DNA of 64,000 nucleotides from contig CAUYLG010076851.1 in NCBI GenBank assembly GCA_963573385.1, forward strand, positions 160,089 to 224,088. The letters run 5' to 3'. The notes beneath the pieces were generated by a model that worked only from the letters and a program-made list of their open reading frames with translations, was not told where the DNA came from and did no database searches. The DNA comes from Cacajao melanocephalus (Eukaryota > Chordata > Mammalia > Primates > Pitheciidae). The translations under genes and the position numbers were made by a program. Of the stretch, positions 1 through 11,629 are shown in pieces. Each line of letters starts with the position of its first letter. Positions within the stretch are counted from its first letter, which is position 1.

Positions 1-66
1 CAGCATGGGTGACAGAACAAGACTCTGTCTTGGAAAAATGAATGAATGAATGAATGAATGAATGAA
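1..66 (+). mobile_element. Alu 3' end with (AATG)n tail
   Basis: The first ~37 bases match the end of the Alu right monomer (…GGTGACAGAACAAGACTCTG…). A short tetranucleotide AATG array, about 7 units (37-66), replaces the usual poly-A. The element begins before the window. Confidence 0.85.
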
Positions 67-727
67 AGAAATAGAAGAGGACACACACATAAAATGGAAC
101 AATGTTCCATGTTCATGGATTGGAAGAATTAATATTGTTAAAATGACCATACTACCCAAAGTGCTCTACAGATGCCATGCAACCCCCATCAAAAGACCAA
201 TGACACTCTTCACAGAAATATAATAGAAAAGATAATCTTAAAGTTCATGCAGAGTCACAAAAGACCCCAAATAGCCAAAGCAATTCTGAGCAAAGAGAGT
301 AAAGCTGAAATCATCACACTACCTGACTTCAAAGATACTACAAAGCTAAAGTAACCAAAATAGCATGGTACTAATATAAAAACAGACATAAAGCCAAATG
401 TAACAGAATAGAGAACCCAGAAATAAATCCACATTTTTATAGCTAGCTGATTTTCAACAAATATGCCAAGAACATACATTGGGAAGAAGACAACATTTTC
501 AATAAACAGTGCTGAAAAACCTGAATAACCATAAGCAGAAGAATGAAACTAGATCCTATCTCTCACTATAAACAAAATCAACTCAAAGACTACACTGTGA
601 GATTCAAAACTATAAAACTACTAAAAGAAAACAGGGTAAATCCTTCATGACATTGGTCTGGGCAAAGATTTTGCAGGTAAGACTTCAAAAACACAGGGAA
701 CAAGAGCAAAAATAGAATGGGATTTTA

Positions 728-815
728 AAAAAAGAGAGACAATGTCTCACTATGTTGCCCAGGCTTATCTGGAACTCCTGGCCTCAAGCAATCCTCCTGC
801 CTTGACCTCCAGATG
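728..815 (-). mobile_element. Truncated Alu inside L1
   Basis: An antisense Alu left-arm fragment of about 85 bp follows an A/T run. It is flanked by 'aatgggatttt' (about 716-726) and 'aatggaatttt' (about 821), consistent with a target-site duplication in the host L1. Confidence 0.7.
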
Positions 816-1028
816 ACAAATGGAATTTTATCAAGCTAAAAGCTTCTGCACAGCAAAGGAAACAATTGACAGAGTGATGAGGCAACCTGTAGAAGAGGAG
901 AAAATATGTGCTAACTGTTCATCTGAATACATGAGGAACTCAAAAAACTCAATGGTAAAAGAAAATAATAATGTTTTTAAAAAATGAGCAAAGGATCTGA
1001 AATGATATTTCTCAAAAGATGACATACA

Positions 1029-1320
1029 GCTGGGCACAGTGGCTCACACCTACAATCCCAGCACTTTGGAAGGCCAAGGTGGATGAATCACTTGAGGTCA
1101 GGAGTTTGAGACCAGCCTGGCTAACATTGGGAAAGCCACTCTCTACTAAAAATACAAAAGTTAGCAGGGCGTGGTGGTGCACACCTGTAATTTCAGCTAC
1201 TTGGAAGGCTGAGGCACGAGAATCACTTGAACACGGGAGGCAGAGTTTGCAGTAAGCAGAGATTGCACCACTGCACTCCAGCCTGAGTGACAGAGTGAAA
1301 CTCTATCTCAAAAAAACAAA
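1029..1320 (+). mobile_element. Alu (S/J type) inside L1
   Basis: A full-length dimeric Alu starting GCTGGGCACAGTGGCTCA and ending in CTCAAAAAAAC. Near-identical L1 target sequence ('gatgacata' before, 'gaagacata' after) marks the duplication. L1 ORF2 resumes directly after it. Confidence 0.9.
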
Positions 1321-2231
1321 GAAGACATATAAATGGCCAACAGATATATGAAAATATGTTCAACATCACTAATCATAAGGGAAATACAGATCAAAACTAC
1401 CATGAGATAGCATCTCACCCAGTTAGAATGGCTATTATCAAAAAGACAAAAAATAACAAATGCTGGTGAGGATGTTGAGAAAAGAGAACTGCTATACACT
1501 GTTGGTCGGAATGTAAATTAGTATAACTGTTGTGGAGAACCGTGTGGAGATTCCTCAAAAAACTACAAAGAGAACTACCATACAATCTAGCAATCCCACT
1601 ACTAGGGATTTTCCCAAAGGAAATCAAATCATTATGTTGAAGAGATATCCGCATGTCCACATTTGATTGCAGCACTACCCACGATAGCCAAAATAGGAAA
1701 TCCACCAACCTAAGTGCCCATCAACAGATGGAGTGCTATTCAGCCATGAAAAAGAATGAAATCTCGTCATTCACAGCAACATGGATGAATCTGGAGGACG
1801 TTAAGTAAATTAAGTCTGGCCCAGAAAGATAAATACTCTATTTTCTCACCCATAAATGGGAGCTAAAAAAGTTGAGCTCACAGAAGTAGAGAGACTTGTG
1901 GTTATTACAGGCTGGGAAGGGCAGGGTGGAAGGGGGATGGAGCGAGGTTGGTTAATGGATACAAAATTAAAGCTAGACAGGAGGAATAAGTGCTACTGTT
2001 CTGTAGCCCTGTAGGGTGACTAGAGTCAATAACTTATTGTATATTTTTAAATAGGTAGAAGAGAGAATTTTGAATGTCCCCAACAAAAAAAGAAATGATA
2101 AATGCTTTCCAGGATGAATACGGTGATTACTCTGATTTATTACACAGAGTACACATATATTCAAATATCACTCTGTACCCCATAAATATGTACAATTATG
2201 TGTCAATTTAAAAAATTACTAAAATGTAAAA

Positions 2232-2390
2232 AAGTCGACTGTCTTAGCCAATCTGAAGTATGTAATACAGTATGCTTAGGGACATTATCATGCTGTGCAT
2301 GAGATCTCTGGGACTTATTTGTTATACATAAATAAAACTGTGTTCTTTTTGACTAACATCTCCCCACTCCCCCACCCTCCTAACATCTCA
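2232..2390 (-). mobile_element. L1M 3' UTR fragment, antisense
   Basis: The block 'gactaacatctccccact' with the preceding 'gatctctgggacttattt' resembles the antisense L1M 3' UTR, which typically reads '…aacttattcctcc…ttgaccaacatctcccc…'. It is degenerate, so the family call is tentative. Confidence 0.5.
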
Positions 2391-3224
2391 GGTGATTCTG
2401 GTAACTACCCGGTGAGGCTGAAGAATGGCTGGCTTGGCTCTCAACTCACTGTGAGAACTGAATCCAGAGAGACTCACTACCTGGTAAGGTCTGTCCGCTG
2501 GGTCCCAGATCTCCCAATTCCCAGGCTGCAGACCTCCCTTCCAGGGTGGAGCTCAGCAAACATTCGGTGTTGTGATGGATCTCCGGGAGTGACACGCTTC
2601 AAAGGCAGGCCCTTCTGAGTGTCTCTGAGTCTCTTATTTCAGAGCAGAGTTGTGGTTTCAGTTTTAGTTTCTGGTCATTACCCAAGCCCCTTATTGGGAA
2701 ATGGGTGCTTGGGTAGAAAGAGAAAAACGGGTGGTTTTAATCATTCAGAGTACAGAAAATTTGGGGGAACTCTGGCCTTTCAAACTCCAGCCATGAGGCC
2801 TCCACACCCTAAATACAGTAGCGAGAACTGCCCCCCACTCCTCCCGGGTGCAGCTCTTCTCTGGCAAGTCTCCCTGGCTCAACTCACACGGTAGCAGGAG
2901 TTTTCCTCCCTGGTTAAACACACTGAATAAAATACAAAGGGAAAACCCAACTGAAAATTTCCTGAGCAAGGTCACAAAATGACTGTTACATCCTTTTAGA
3001 AGAGCAGTAGGAGAAAAAGGTCTCAGGGACCCAAAATCAGACATGAACACAGCACCAGGCAGCCAGGGTTAGGCAGAGAAAGACCTGACCCTGAGAGTCT
3101 CCTGCGGATCACGATGCGAGCTCCAAGGCTCTGAGAACAGGAGCTTATGGACAGAAAGCTCAGCAATATACCATCCAAACAACAACAAACAACAAAAACA
3201 AAAACAACATCAAAAAAGCACACG
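2391..3224. other. Unassigned DNA
   Basis: No repeat family or coding signal recognised. Reading frames of 91-107 codons occur (2295-2618, 2619-2894) but have no recognisable domain and begin or end in repeat sequence. An A/C-rich CAA-type low-complexity run at about 3175-3215 precedes the next Alu. Confidence 0.5.
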
Positions 3225-3752
<528 letters not shown>

Positions 3753-4337
3753 GGGCTGGGTGTGGTGGCTCGCGCCTGTAATCCCAGCGTTTTGTGAGGC
3801 TGAGGCAGGTGGATCACTTGAGCCCAGGAGTTTGAGACCAGCCTGGGCCACACACAAGACTATCTCCCCTTCTTTTTTTTTTTTTTTTTTTTGAGACGGA
3901 GTCTTGTTTTATCTTGGCTCACTGCAATCCCCGCATTCTGGGTTCAAGCAATTCTGCCTCAGCCTCCCAAGCAGCTGGGATTACAGATGCCTGCCACCAT
4001 TCCCAGCTAATTTTTGTATTTATTAGTAGAGTCAGGGTTTCACCATGTTGGTCAGGCTGGGTCTCGAACTCCTGACCTCAGATGATCCACCTGACTCGGC
4101 CTCCCAAAGGCAATACTTTGGGATTACAGCCATGAGCCACTGTACCCAGCTAACACTGCTATCTCTACCAAAAATTTAAAAAAAGAACCTGGCATGATGG
4201 CATGCACCTGTAGTCCCAGCTACACCCAGGTGGGTGAGGTGGTCTAGGAGTTCAAAGCTCAGTGAGCTATGACTGTGCCACTGCACTCCAGCCTGGGTGA
4301 CAGAATGAGACCCTGTCTCCAAAAACAAACAAAAACA
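3753..4337 (+). mobile_element. Old Alu split by a second Alu
   Basis: The outer Alu runs from GGGCTGGGTGTGGTGGCTC at 3753 to about 3868, then from about 4152 to the CAAAAACAG tail at 4337. Its right arm has diverged to an AluJ-like state. The gap is filled by an antisense Alu. 'ctatctc' occurs on both sides of the insert, so the outer element is the older one. Confidence 0.8.
3869..4151 (-). mobile_element. Alu nested in Alu, opposite strand
   Basis: A poly-T run of about 18 is followed by TTGAGACGGAGTC and the full antisense Alu, ending near 4151 at the complement of the 5' GGCTGGGTA. It lies inside the sense-oriented outer Alu. Confidence 0.88.
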
Positions 4338-5005
4338 GTGGTTATAGAGAGGAAATTAAATGTTTCCTTTTAATGTTGGCTTGATTTCAATGATAAATAC
4401 TTCCAAAGACTCACTTTGGCTGCCTCTTTAAATATATTAGACCCAAGCCTGAAAAGAATGAGGAGCCTATGACCTACTTCCAGCCCCCAAGAACTGATAT
4501 TCCCCATGCAGCCACGTTGAGAACAGGGCAGTCGGAATCCTGAATCCTGGGTTTCATCTCTATAAAATATAATCAGGCATCCAGCTCCCCCATGTCGGAT
4601 GTGAGTCTATGTTTGGCATAACGGTTCCGGGGCCCTTTCTTCCTTTAGCTCTTTGTTCATTGAGGTTTCTGAAGCACACAGGAAGTCAGAAAAAAGAACA
4701 GCAACCCACTTCTCCACAGCCTCACCGCAGACAGGAGGCAGCAGGGAGGAGACAGCCAGCAAGGAGGGGACTGTGTGCTGCTCTCCCCGAGCTCTACTGG
4801 GGACGGGGAACAAGACGAAGCAGGTGGGAGGGGAATATGCGGGTTATGTCTATGCCCCAGTTTTTAGGAGGCCCTGAAGGAACCAAGTTCTACTTTTCTG
4901 CTTCTATTAACACTATTTTCTGATTGTCTTGTGAGTATACACACACACATGCACAAGCTGTAAGATTTTATACTCTGAGTCACGTGCAACTTAAACCCCA
5001 GAGCG
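4338..5005. other. Unassigned DNA
   Basis: Mostly unique-looking sequence. Overlapping frames of 68-104 codons at 4607-4923 lie on both strands and have no recognisable domain. A short (CA) run lies near 4940. Confidence 0.5.
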
Positions 5006-5105
5006 ACACTCAGATAACTTGGATACATCACCTTATCTATCTGACCTCAGCTTTTCTCATCTAAAAAGTGAGGGGATTAGGTGAGAGGAATGTTCTTCCA
5101 ACAAA
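5006..5105 (+). mobile_element. MIR fragment
   Basis: The core resembles the MIR consensus '…acctcagtttcctcatctgtaaaatgggg…'; here it reads 'gacctcagcttttctcatct' followed by 'aaaaagtgaggggatta'. An ancient tRNA-derived SINE. Confidence 0.6.
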
Positions 5106-6084
5106 GTCTTGCACATGAATATTTCATACTGTTGTAAGTGATCGTTCAGCTCCTGAAGTGGTTCATTTCTTCATTGTTTGGCTAAAAATGCTTCCATATT
5201 TGCAGAACCCCCTGAATACCTCACCATAGCCCTGGATTCCTTGATGTCTAGGCTAAAGCCCCTTGACTAGAATTGAAGCTTCCAGGACTGTCTTCTTGGT
5301 CTGCCATTCTGGGATCTAAGCTTGTTAGCTGTAAGGAGAGACCTTGGTTGTTGAGGGAGATATGAAACAGCAGAGGGAGAAAAGGTGAGGGAGAGGAAAG
5401 CAGGAAAGAAAGAAAAAGATAGAAGGAGATACTGAGATACTAAGATTGTAAACTCACTAATGGCAGCAAGCGGAGATAAAGGAAATGTCAGATAATTGAT
5501 TTTTACTTCCCTTGTTTTTACAAGTGAGGGAACTGAAGTCAGGGATGTTCCCCTCCCCAAAGTAAATGCCCTGGTGGGTGCAAGCGTCGAAGTAATCCCT
5601 TAAGGACTGACTATGCAGGTGACATCAGGAATAATGTTCAACAGAGGAGGAGGTTCACATTTTCCAGAACCTTCTCCACCTGCACCCAACACCTCCTGAT
5701 CTTTACCTGTGAACCATGCTCTTGGGAGAGTCTCCTTCCAGCCAGAGCTAATGTGCCCATCTGTTTAGAAATGCAGTCTCCACTTTAATGTAATGGCACC
5801 CTTCGGTAAAGACACCCTCCTGTGACACTCGCAGTACATGTGACAGAGAGCGTGCAGAACACTAGCTCTTTGTCTTCTTTTCTCCCTCTGGAGGTGATCC
5901 TGGCCTCTTTACAGGAAGGAGACGCTGGCTCCGAAAGGGTTAAGACCACAATCAGCTAGAGATAGAATCAGGACTAGACCTCAGACCTCCCCACGTCAGC
6001 CAAAGAAGGATGCCAGGTGCGCAAAGTTCTTATCACACCGGCATGGAACAAGCATGTTTTTGGAGCTCTGTCTTGGCCCAGTCA
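5106..6084. other. Unassigned DNA with purine-rich patch
   Basis: No gene or clear repeat recognised. A purine-rich GAAAGAAAGA-type patch lies at about 5380-5440. Confidence 0.45.
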
Positions 6085-6215
6085 AACCACCTGGAACAAC
6101 TCTGTTGCCTCCCTGAACCTTAGTGTGCTCGCCCATAAAAGTCGGACACGTTAGCACTATCTTTCCTAGAACTGTTGTGAAGATTAATGAAAATAATATC
6201 TGTAATGTACGTGGT
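6085..6215 (+). mobile_element. MIR
   Basis: Contains the MIR pattern 'tgcctccctgaaccttag … cataaaagtcgg … gaactgttgtgaagatta', matching the sense MIR core and 3' part. Confidence 0.7.
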
Positions 6216-6518
6216 AAACTACACCTCCCCAACGCTGAGGGTTGGCCACGATCACAGATCACCCCAGTTCCTCTAGTTCCCTCAAGCATCTGCATATTTC
6301 TATGACAGGGGCCCCTTCTGGCAAAAATTACCTATCTATTCCATCTCTGGACTACTTTCAGTACCAGAGAGGTCTTTCCTAGGATATGTCAGAGGAGTTT
6401 TTCTACACCTTCTACCTGCAGGGGCCAGCTCTGTCTCTGGAGCTGTGAGACACGAGTTGTATCCTCCTCACTCCCACTTTGCACAGCGAGTCTGTGGTTC
6501 TAAACACAGGAGTGAAAA
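6216..6518. other. Unassigned DNA
   Basis: No recognisable repeat or gene between the MIR and the solo LTR. Confidence 0.5.
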
Positions 6519-7062
6519 TGTTCTAGGAAAGGGGTCCCAATCCAGACCCCGGGAAAGAGTTCTTGAATCTCACACAAGAAAGAATCCAGGGCGAGTCCAT
6601 AAAGTGAAAGCAAATTTATTAAGAAAGTAAAGGAATGAGAGAATGGCTATTCCATAGAGCAGTCCTGAGAGCTGCTGTTTGCCTATTTTTAGGGTTATTT
6701 CTTGGTGACATGCTAAACAAGGCATGGATTATTCACGCCTCCCCTTTTAAGACCATATAGGGTAATTTCCTGACATTGCCATGGCATTTATAAACTGTCA
6801 TGGCACTGGTGGGAATGCAGTAGTGAGGACAGCCGGAGGTCACTCTATTTGCCATCTTGGTTTTGGTGGGTTTTGTACAGCTTCTTTACTGCAACCTGTT
6901 TTATCACCAAGTTCTTTGTGAACTGTATCTTGTGCTGACTTCCTATCTAACCCTGTAATTTAGCATGCCTTAACCATCTGGGAATGCAGCCCAGTAGGTC
7001 TCAGCCTCATTTTACCTAGCTCCTATTTAAGATAGAGTTGCTATGGTTCACATGTCTTTGAA
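6519..7062 (-). mobile_element. Solo LTR, ERV1 (gammaretrovirus-like) type
   Basis: An endogenous-retrovirus LTR of about 544 bp in antisense orientation. On the plus strand it begins 'tgttctaggaaaggggtccc' and ends '…ggttcacatgtctttgaa'. The complement of 'agcaaatttattaagaaa' supplies the AATAAA polyadenylation signal, and 'cttttaagaccatataggg' is typical of this LTR group. No gag, pol or env sequence flanks it, so it is a solo LTR from LTR-LTR recombination. AAAA precedes it and AAAA follows; this could be a 4-bp duplication but the site is A-rich. I do not assign the exact LTR name. Confidence 0.75.
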
Positions 7063-7829
7063 AAAAAGAAATACGAGGGTTGGTGGGGTTTGAGATTATT
7101 CCAGTCCAGGCCCACCTGCTGCTCAGACACATTTTAGTCCCACCCTCAAGAAGACCATAGGAATCAGTGTGGACAAGATCTGCTGATACCAGTGATGGTC
7201 ACCAGAAGTCTCCAAAGACTGCTCCCTTTCAGGAAGGCCAGTGGCACTGGTTGGAGTAGAGGCAGCCAAGTCTATTGGTCCTGCCCAAATTGGCCTGGCC
7301 TGAACCCACTCTGCAGCTCCCTGCTCTCTGGGTCTAGGTCTTGGGTTCTAAGGACTGTAGACCTGAATGGGCTTTGAAGGTGACTGCACCTCTGGACTTT
7401 CTCCCATGGCTTTGCAGCCCACACCTGGGGCTCCTGTCTGATGCTTGGTCCACTCTGAGCTCTGGTCTCTGCTCAGCCTCGAGCTGAGGTGGCAACCACA
7501 AACCTCTTCATCCCACAGCATGGCTGAGCAGACTAACCTCCCACTCTTGGGTTCTATTCTGGGCTGTCAACATTGGCGTCATTGTGTCAAGTGTCTAACT
7601 GCATGGCCGTGTGCCTGGTGAGGGGAATGAAGGCTCCAGAACACAGGCTACCCTGCTCACCAATGCAGCCCATGGCCCTTCTGCGAAAAAATAGGTCATA
7701 TAGGCAGAATACTAAACCAGACATGAGTGGACATGGCATGCTTCCATACAGCTGGGGACACTCGTGCATAACTGGGTAGGAGAGAGGTGCCTGTTGCGGG
7801 AGAGGCATATGAGACAGGGAAAGAACATG
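7063..7829. other. Unassigned DNA
   Basis: GC-moderate sequence without a recognised repeat. Frames of 61-95 codons occur but none has domain-like features. Confidence 0.5.
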
Positions 7830-7905
7830 GCCCCAGGAGGCAGAAAACCTGGGGTCTTGTTCCCAGCCCTTCACTACCTAGCAGCTTATGACTGGAAGGC
7901 AGTGG
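7830..7905 (+). mobile_element. MIR core fragment
   Basis: 'aaaacctggggtcttgttcc' followed by 'cagcccttcactacctagca' resembles the MIR core '…cctgggttcgaatcccggctctgccacttactagc…'. Confidence 0.5.
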
Positions 7906-8089
7906 ATCAGAGCATTGTAGGATTTAACACTGGAAGGGTCTGGTGGATTCTAGGACCTGGATGCTCCTCAAGGGACATCATTAGAAACACAGGTGGTCTG
8001 CCCTGGACCTAAAGGTCAGAACTAGTTGGTGGGGCAAAGGGATCTTTATTTGAACAGAAATGATAATGCCATGCTTTGGAAATGACTGT

Positions 8090-8245
8090 ATGACTGTCAG
8101 GAAGGCTGATGCCAGAGGGGGAAACTCAACTGCCCAAGTCAGACACTTTGTTCAGGGCAAAGCTGAGACCAGGTTGAAGTCTCCTCATCTAGGCTGCATC
8201 CTGGCTCTAAGACCTTCCAGACTCCGAGTTCCCTATGTGACCAGG
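8090..8245 (-). mobile_element. Degenerate MIR-like fragment
   Basis: 'ggggaaactcaactgcccaa', then 'gcaaagctgagaccagg', resembles an antisense MIR. It is strongly diverged. Confidence 0.35.
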
Positions 8246-8439
8246 TCAGGGTAAGGGGACTTGGGAGGGCCTTGTTGGTCTGGCATGGACTGTGCTACTG
8301 CCCACATCTTCCTTCTGGCCCAGAAACTCCCTATGATGCAGCCTGGGCACTCCTAAGCCCATGTACTCCTTGTGATTGTGAGATCTCATGGATGAAGATG
8401 ATGAGCCACTTCCACCAGCCCCTTCCAGCCTTACAGGAT

Positions 8440-8582
8440 GGTGGGAAAGCATTGAGTTCCAGTCCCTACTTTATAATCTCCTATGACACTAATCAAGTTG
8501 GTTCAGCTCTTTGGACTCAGGTCCCCTCTGTTCTAAGAGATAAGGCTGGACTCTCAGGTCATTTCCAGCTCACTATGCTATT
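8440..8582 (+). mobile_element. MIR
   Basis: 'gagttccagtccctacttta' through 'ctctttggactcaggtcccc' and 'gataaggctggactctcagg' follows the sense MIR order: core, then splice-like CTGAGCCTCAGTTT region, then 3' part. Confidence 0.55.
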
Positions 8583-8584
8583 AG

Positions 8585-8650
8585 ATTTATAGCATCTCAG
8601 GGCTGAGAGGAATCGTGGACACCATGTAGTACAGTGCTTCTTGTCTGGTG
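8585..8650 (-). mobile_element. L3/CR1-like 3' end fragment
   Basis: 'catctcagggctgagaggaa' resembles the antisense CR1/L3 3' end motif '…agagctggaagggacctta…'. A further L3-like piece of the same orientation lies at 9400-9590. Confidence 0.35.
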
Positions 8651-9399
8651 CACCTGGGCAAATTGATTCCCTCAGCCCTTGAGGGCATGTGGGCCAGGCT
8701 TTGTAATAACCATGTTTTCTGGTTTCTACATTTGATGCTTTGACATGGGGCCCCACTGACCCTGGAGGGACTGCTCCTCCCAGGGCCAGACAGTTTCTGA
8801 CAGCTGCCTTTCATATATGCAAACCAACCCATTCAGAGACCACACTCACACTGGAGGCCACTATCCATGCATCCGAATCACCCCGGGGTAGGTACCAGAT
8901 AACTGGGGACAGCACCTCCGTGAGAGTCCAGAGTTTGCTGAAATTTTTCACAGGAGCCAATCCTAAACCTGCTACAATGTTTCATGTTCCTTTCCACAGA
9001 AATCACAAGAAACATTCCTGCTCACATTGCTTCTCACTCCCTATACATCCTGACCCACCCTGGTGCTGCCCTATGGCGCCCTGCATGGGGTGCTGGGACT
9101 CCTGTTACAAGGGGTCTGTGAACGTAAACTTCTTCCTTCATGACAGCCATCTCTGTATCTGCATGTTTTACTATACCAAAATAAAACAAATCCCAAGTAT
9201 CCTCAAAACAGGCCAGCCATAATTTGAACCTTTAGGTTTAAATGCAGTCCCCTTTGGGGTTTCAAATCCCCATGTCTACTTTTTGTGTGCCCTGCAAATA
9301 TTTCTATTGTCTATGTGCACTGCACATGAAAAAGGCTTAGAAGCTCCAGTGTGCAGCCCAAGCTGCCCCTCAGCCTGGCAACTTACCACCTATGCGTGG
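8651..9399. other. Unassigned DNA with a 160-codon frame
   Basis: A plus-strand open frame at 8740-9222 encodes 160 residues without a recognisable domain. Codon order looks random (mixed Cys/His/Pro) and there is no Kozak context or neighbouring exon. The interval could be an LTR or other old repeat that I do not recognise: 'ccaaaataaaacaaatccca' near 9176 could be a polyadenylation signal. Confidence 0.4.
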
Positions 9400-9600
9400 G
9401 CATTTCCTCTTCCAAGGAGCTCTCCTTGGTGGAAAAGCCTGCCTTATATTCACCGCAAGTCTGCCCTCTCACTGCTGTTGGTCCCTGCTTGGACTTCTGC
9501 CCTCTGGGGACATGCAGGGTTGGTTCAATCCCTCCTTATTGTGATGTCTCCTCAGCTTTTTATAAGCAGCAGCTCTGGGTTCCCTTGAGGTTCTTCTTCT
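9400..9600 (-). mobile_element. L3 (CR1-like LINE) fragment
   Basis: 'aaaagcctgccttatattca' followed by 'ggtccctgcttggacttctg' and 'ccctctggggacatgcaggg' follows the order seen in antisense L3 3' regions. It belongs to the same family as the better-preserved copy at 20.1-20.5 kb. Confidence 0.6.
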
Positions 9601-9821
9601 CCCACCTAAATACCTGTTGTTCAAGAGGCACATTTTTCACTATTCTGTGGCTCTAGAAAATTCCATCCCAAGGCTCTTCTCTCAGGGCCTCTCTGCTTCA
9701 AACCAGAAGGAGAAGAGAGGATACCCTCCCCTGAAAAGATCCCTGACCTACATATGGCCACTGCTGGTTTTTCATGAGAGTTTTAATGTAAAATCTCTAT
9801 TTTTTTTCAAAAAAAAATTAG

Positions 9822-9968
9822 TTTTGAGACACAGTCTTGCTGCGTCACCCAGGCTAGAATGCAGTGGTGTGATCATAGCTCATTGTAACCTCCATCTTTT
9901 GGGCTCAAGTGATGCACCTGCCTCAGCCTTCCAGCTAGAACTACAGGTGTGTGCCACCATATCCGGCT
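9822..9968 (-). mobile_element. Alu left-monomer (FLAM-like)
   Basis: A monomeric antisense Alu-like sequence of about 145 bp, from TTTTGAGACACAGTCTTGC to CCATATCCGGCTC. There is no right arm and no second A-rich linker. It could be a free left Alu monomer or a truncated AluJ. Confidence 0.75.
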
Positions 9969-10796
9969 CTTTTTTAAATGTTGGGACAAACTTATACAAT
10001 ACAGAGGCAGAGAGGAGCAACGGGTCCTCTCCCAGCCACTTACCCAAGGCCAATTATCTCCAGATGTTTAGCTCCTTTCTAATTGGAGGGCACAGTTTTC
10101 CCATCACCACCCAAGTCCTCTCCCCAGACAAAGAGCTACGCAAAGACTCTGGTCATGGAGAACACTTTAGACAGTAACTTGCTGGAGAAGTCTGTGTGGG
10201 GACTAGGGAGTAAGATGTCTGATGTATGCTTTGAACACAGTCTTGTGCTGCCTCCCTGATGCACACCCAGAGAGAGAGAGAACACAGCATGCTGCTGCCA
10301 TGGGCTCCCCACTGGCCAGGGCCAGGGCCCTGACATTTGGGCCTGGGTGTCTTTTCTCCTAAAGCAGCAGCAGGGTAGCATGCATGAGTGAAGCCTGTCA
10401 GGCATGGCTAGTGAAGCCTAAGCCAGTAAGACAGTGGGTATATGGGCTAAGGGAGCCACTGTGACTTGGGTTCAACAGATGCTTGCCTTGTGAGAAGGGA
10501 TGCTTGACCTCTATGTGGTCACTTCTAGTCTTTCAAGAGAAGCTGGAAATTTAGACTTTGCATATGAACTCTCTAATCTTTAAATGCTAGTGCAGATTTA
10601 CAAAACAGTATAAACTACTAACAAAACACATCCTTGGACTGGATCAAGTTCCAGGACTGCTAGTTTGCATCCTCTTTCTCAACCTCAGCTAGGGTTACCC
10701 ACCCCTCCAGGACCGTGTGGTTGCCAGCACAGACCAGGTGTCCTCAACTCTCCTCTAAGGCTGTCTCAGCTATAACATCCTCTGACCACTGCTCCC
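9969..10796. other. Unassigned DNA
   Basis: No gene or repeat recognised. There is a short (GA) run near 10270. Confidence 0.5.
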
Positions 10797-11251
10797 TGTG
10801 GTGGTGAACTTTCTGTGTCAACTTGACTGGGCTACAGAATACCCAGATATTTGCTTGAGCATTATTCTGGGAGAGTCTGTGAGGGTGCTTTTGCATGAGA
10901 TTAACTTTTGAGTTGGTGGACTGAGTAAAGTAGATCGACTTCCCTAATGAGAATGGGCCTCATCCAATCAGTTGAAGCCCTAAATAGAACAAAAGGCTGA
11001 CACCTCCCCCACGCCCTGCTGAGTAAGAGAGAATTCCTCCTGCCTGAGGGCCCTCCAACTGGGACAGCAGCTTTCCTGCCTTCAGAATCAAACTGGAACA
11101 CTGACCCTTCCCTGAGTCTTCAGCCTGCCAACTGCACATCTTGGGACTAGCCAGTCTCTATACTCCTGTGTGCCAATTCCTTATAATAAATATCTTTATA
11201 GACATCTCTACATCTCATTTGTTCTGTTTCTCTTGGTATCTTAGACTAATA
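10797..11251 (+). mobile_element. ERVL LTR (MLT2-type), solo
   Basis: A solo LTR of about 455 bp in sense orientation. It starts 'tgtggtggtgaactttctgt' with 'gtcaacttgactgggctaca', and has a polyadenylation signal region 'ccttataataaatatcttta'. It ends 'tctgtttctcttggtatctt' then 'agactaatacact'. This order matches ERVL MLT2-group LTRs. No internal retroviral sequence adjoins it. Confidence 0.8.
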
Positions 11252-11364
11252 CACTCCCTTTGATTAAAAGAGAGTTAACACCTTTGAAGAAGAAGTTGAA
11301 CATTTTATCAAATGAAACCTCCTCTTCTGACTCACTGATCATTTATACCATATTTCTAGTGTTC

Positions 11365-11480
11365 AATATAATAACAATAGCAACTACTATTTATCAAGCA
11401 CTTTGTATGTATCAGGCATAGGGTTGAGTAATGCATATACGCTTTCTTACTCAATCCACACAACACCCCATTCCCCTTGC
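11365..11480 (-). mobile_element. MIR, antisense
   Basis: 'caactactatttatcaagca' and 'ctttgtatgtatcaggcata' match the complement of the MIR 3' part. Confidence 0.65.
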
Positions 11481-11539
11481 GGAACATATGAGGGTCCCTA
11501 GGTCAAGTGTCATATCCATCCTTCCCAAGCCATGTGCCT

Positions 11540-11605
11540 CTGCCTGGACCAGTGCCTGGCACAGATGAGATGCTCAGTAGATTATTCCTGAAATCAAGAA
11601 ATGAA
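11540..11605 (+). mobile_element. MIR/L2 3' end fragment
   Basis: 'gaccagtgcctggcacagat' followed by 'gagatgctcagtagatta' matches the shared 3' motif '…agtgcctggcacatagtaggtgctcaataaat…' of MIR and L2. Confidence 0.5.
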
Positions 11606-11629
11606 CTCTTCTTTAAAATAGATTATGTT

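Larger units (their letters stand above)
67..2231 (+). mobile_element. L1 (L1MA-like) 3' ORF2 and 3' UTR, broken
   Basis: This is a LINE-1 retrotransposon fossil in sense orientation. It covers the last part of ORF2 (reverse transcriptase C-terminal region) and the 3' UTR, ending in an A-rich stretch near 2230. Recognisable L1 ORF2 text includes the region just after 70, the 'gcttctgcacagcaaa' block near 841, and the block from about 1330 on. The 3' UTR block near 1970-2210 ('gacaggaggaataagt', 'ccccataaatatgtacaat') is typical of L1MA-type elements. The reading frame is broken repeatedly; the longest surviving stretch is about 60 codons at 172-354. Two Alus interrupt it, at about 728-815 and 1029-1320. 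It cannot encode a functional protein. Confidence 0.85.

Noticed and set aside
172..354. Short frame with L1 ORF2-like residues as a gene
   Set aside because: It is a remnant of the L1 reverse-transcriptase C-terminus in a broken, interrupted element.
1019..1255. Alu-derived frame (and many similar ones at other Alus)
   Set aside because: The residues are typical translated Alu. Such frames recur at nearly every Alu in the window and have no independent support.
8740..9222. 160-codon frame as a candidate gene
   Set aside because: No domain or coding signature. The interval may be an unrecognised LTR with a polyadenylation-like site near the end.
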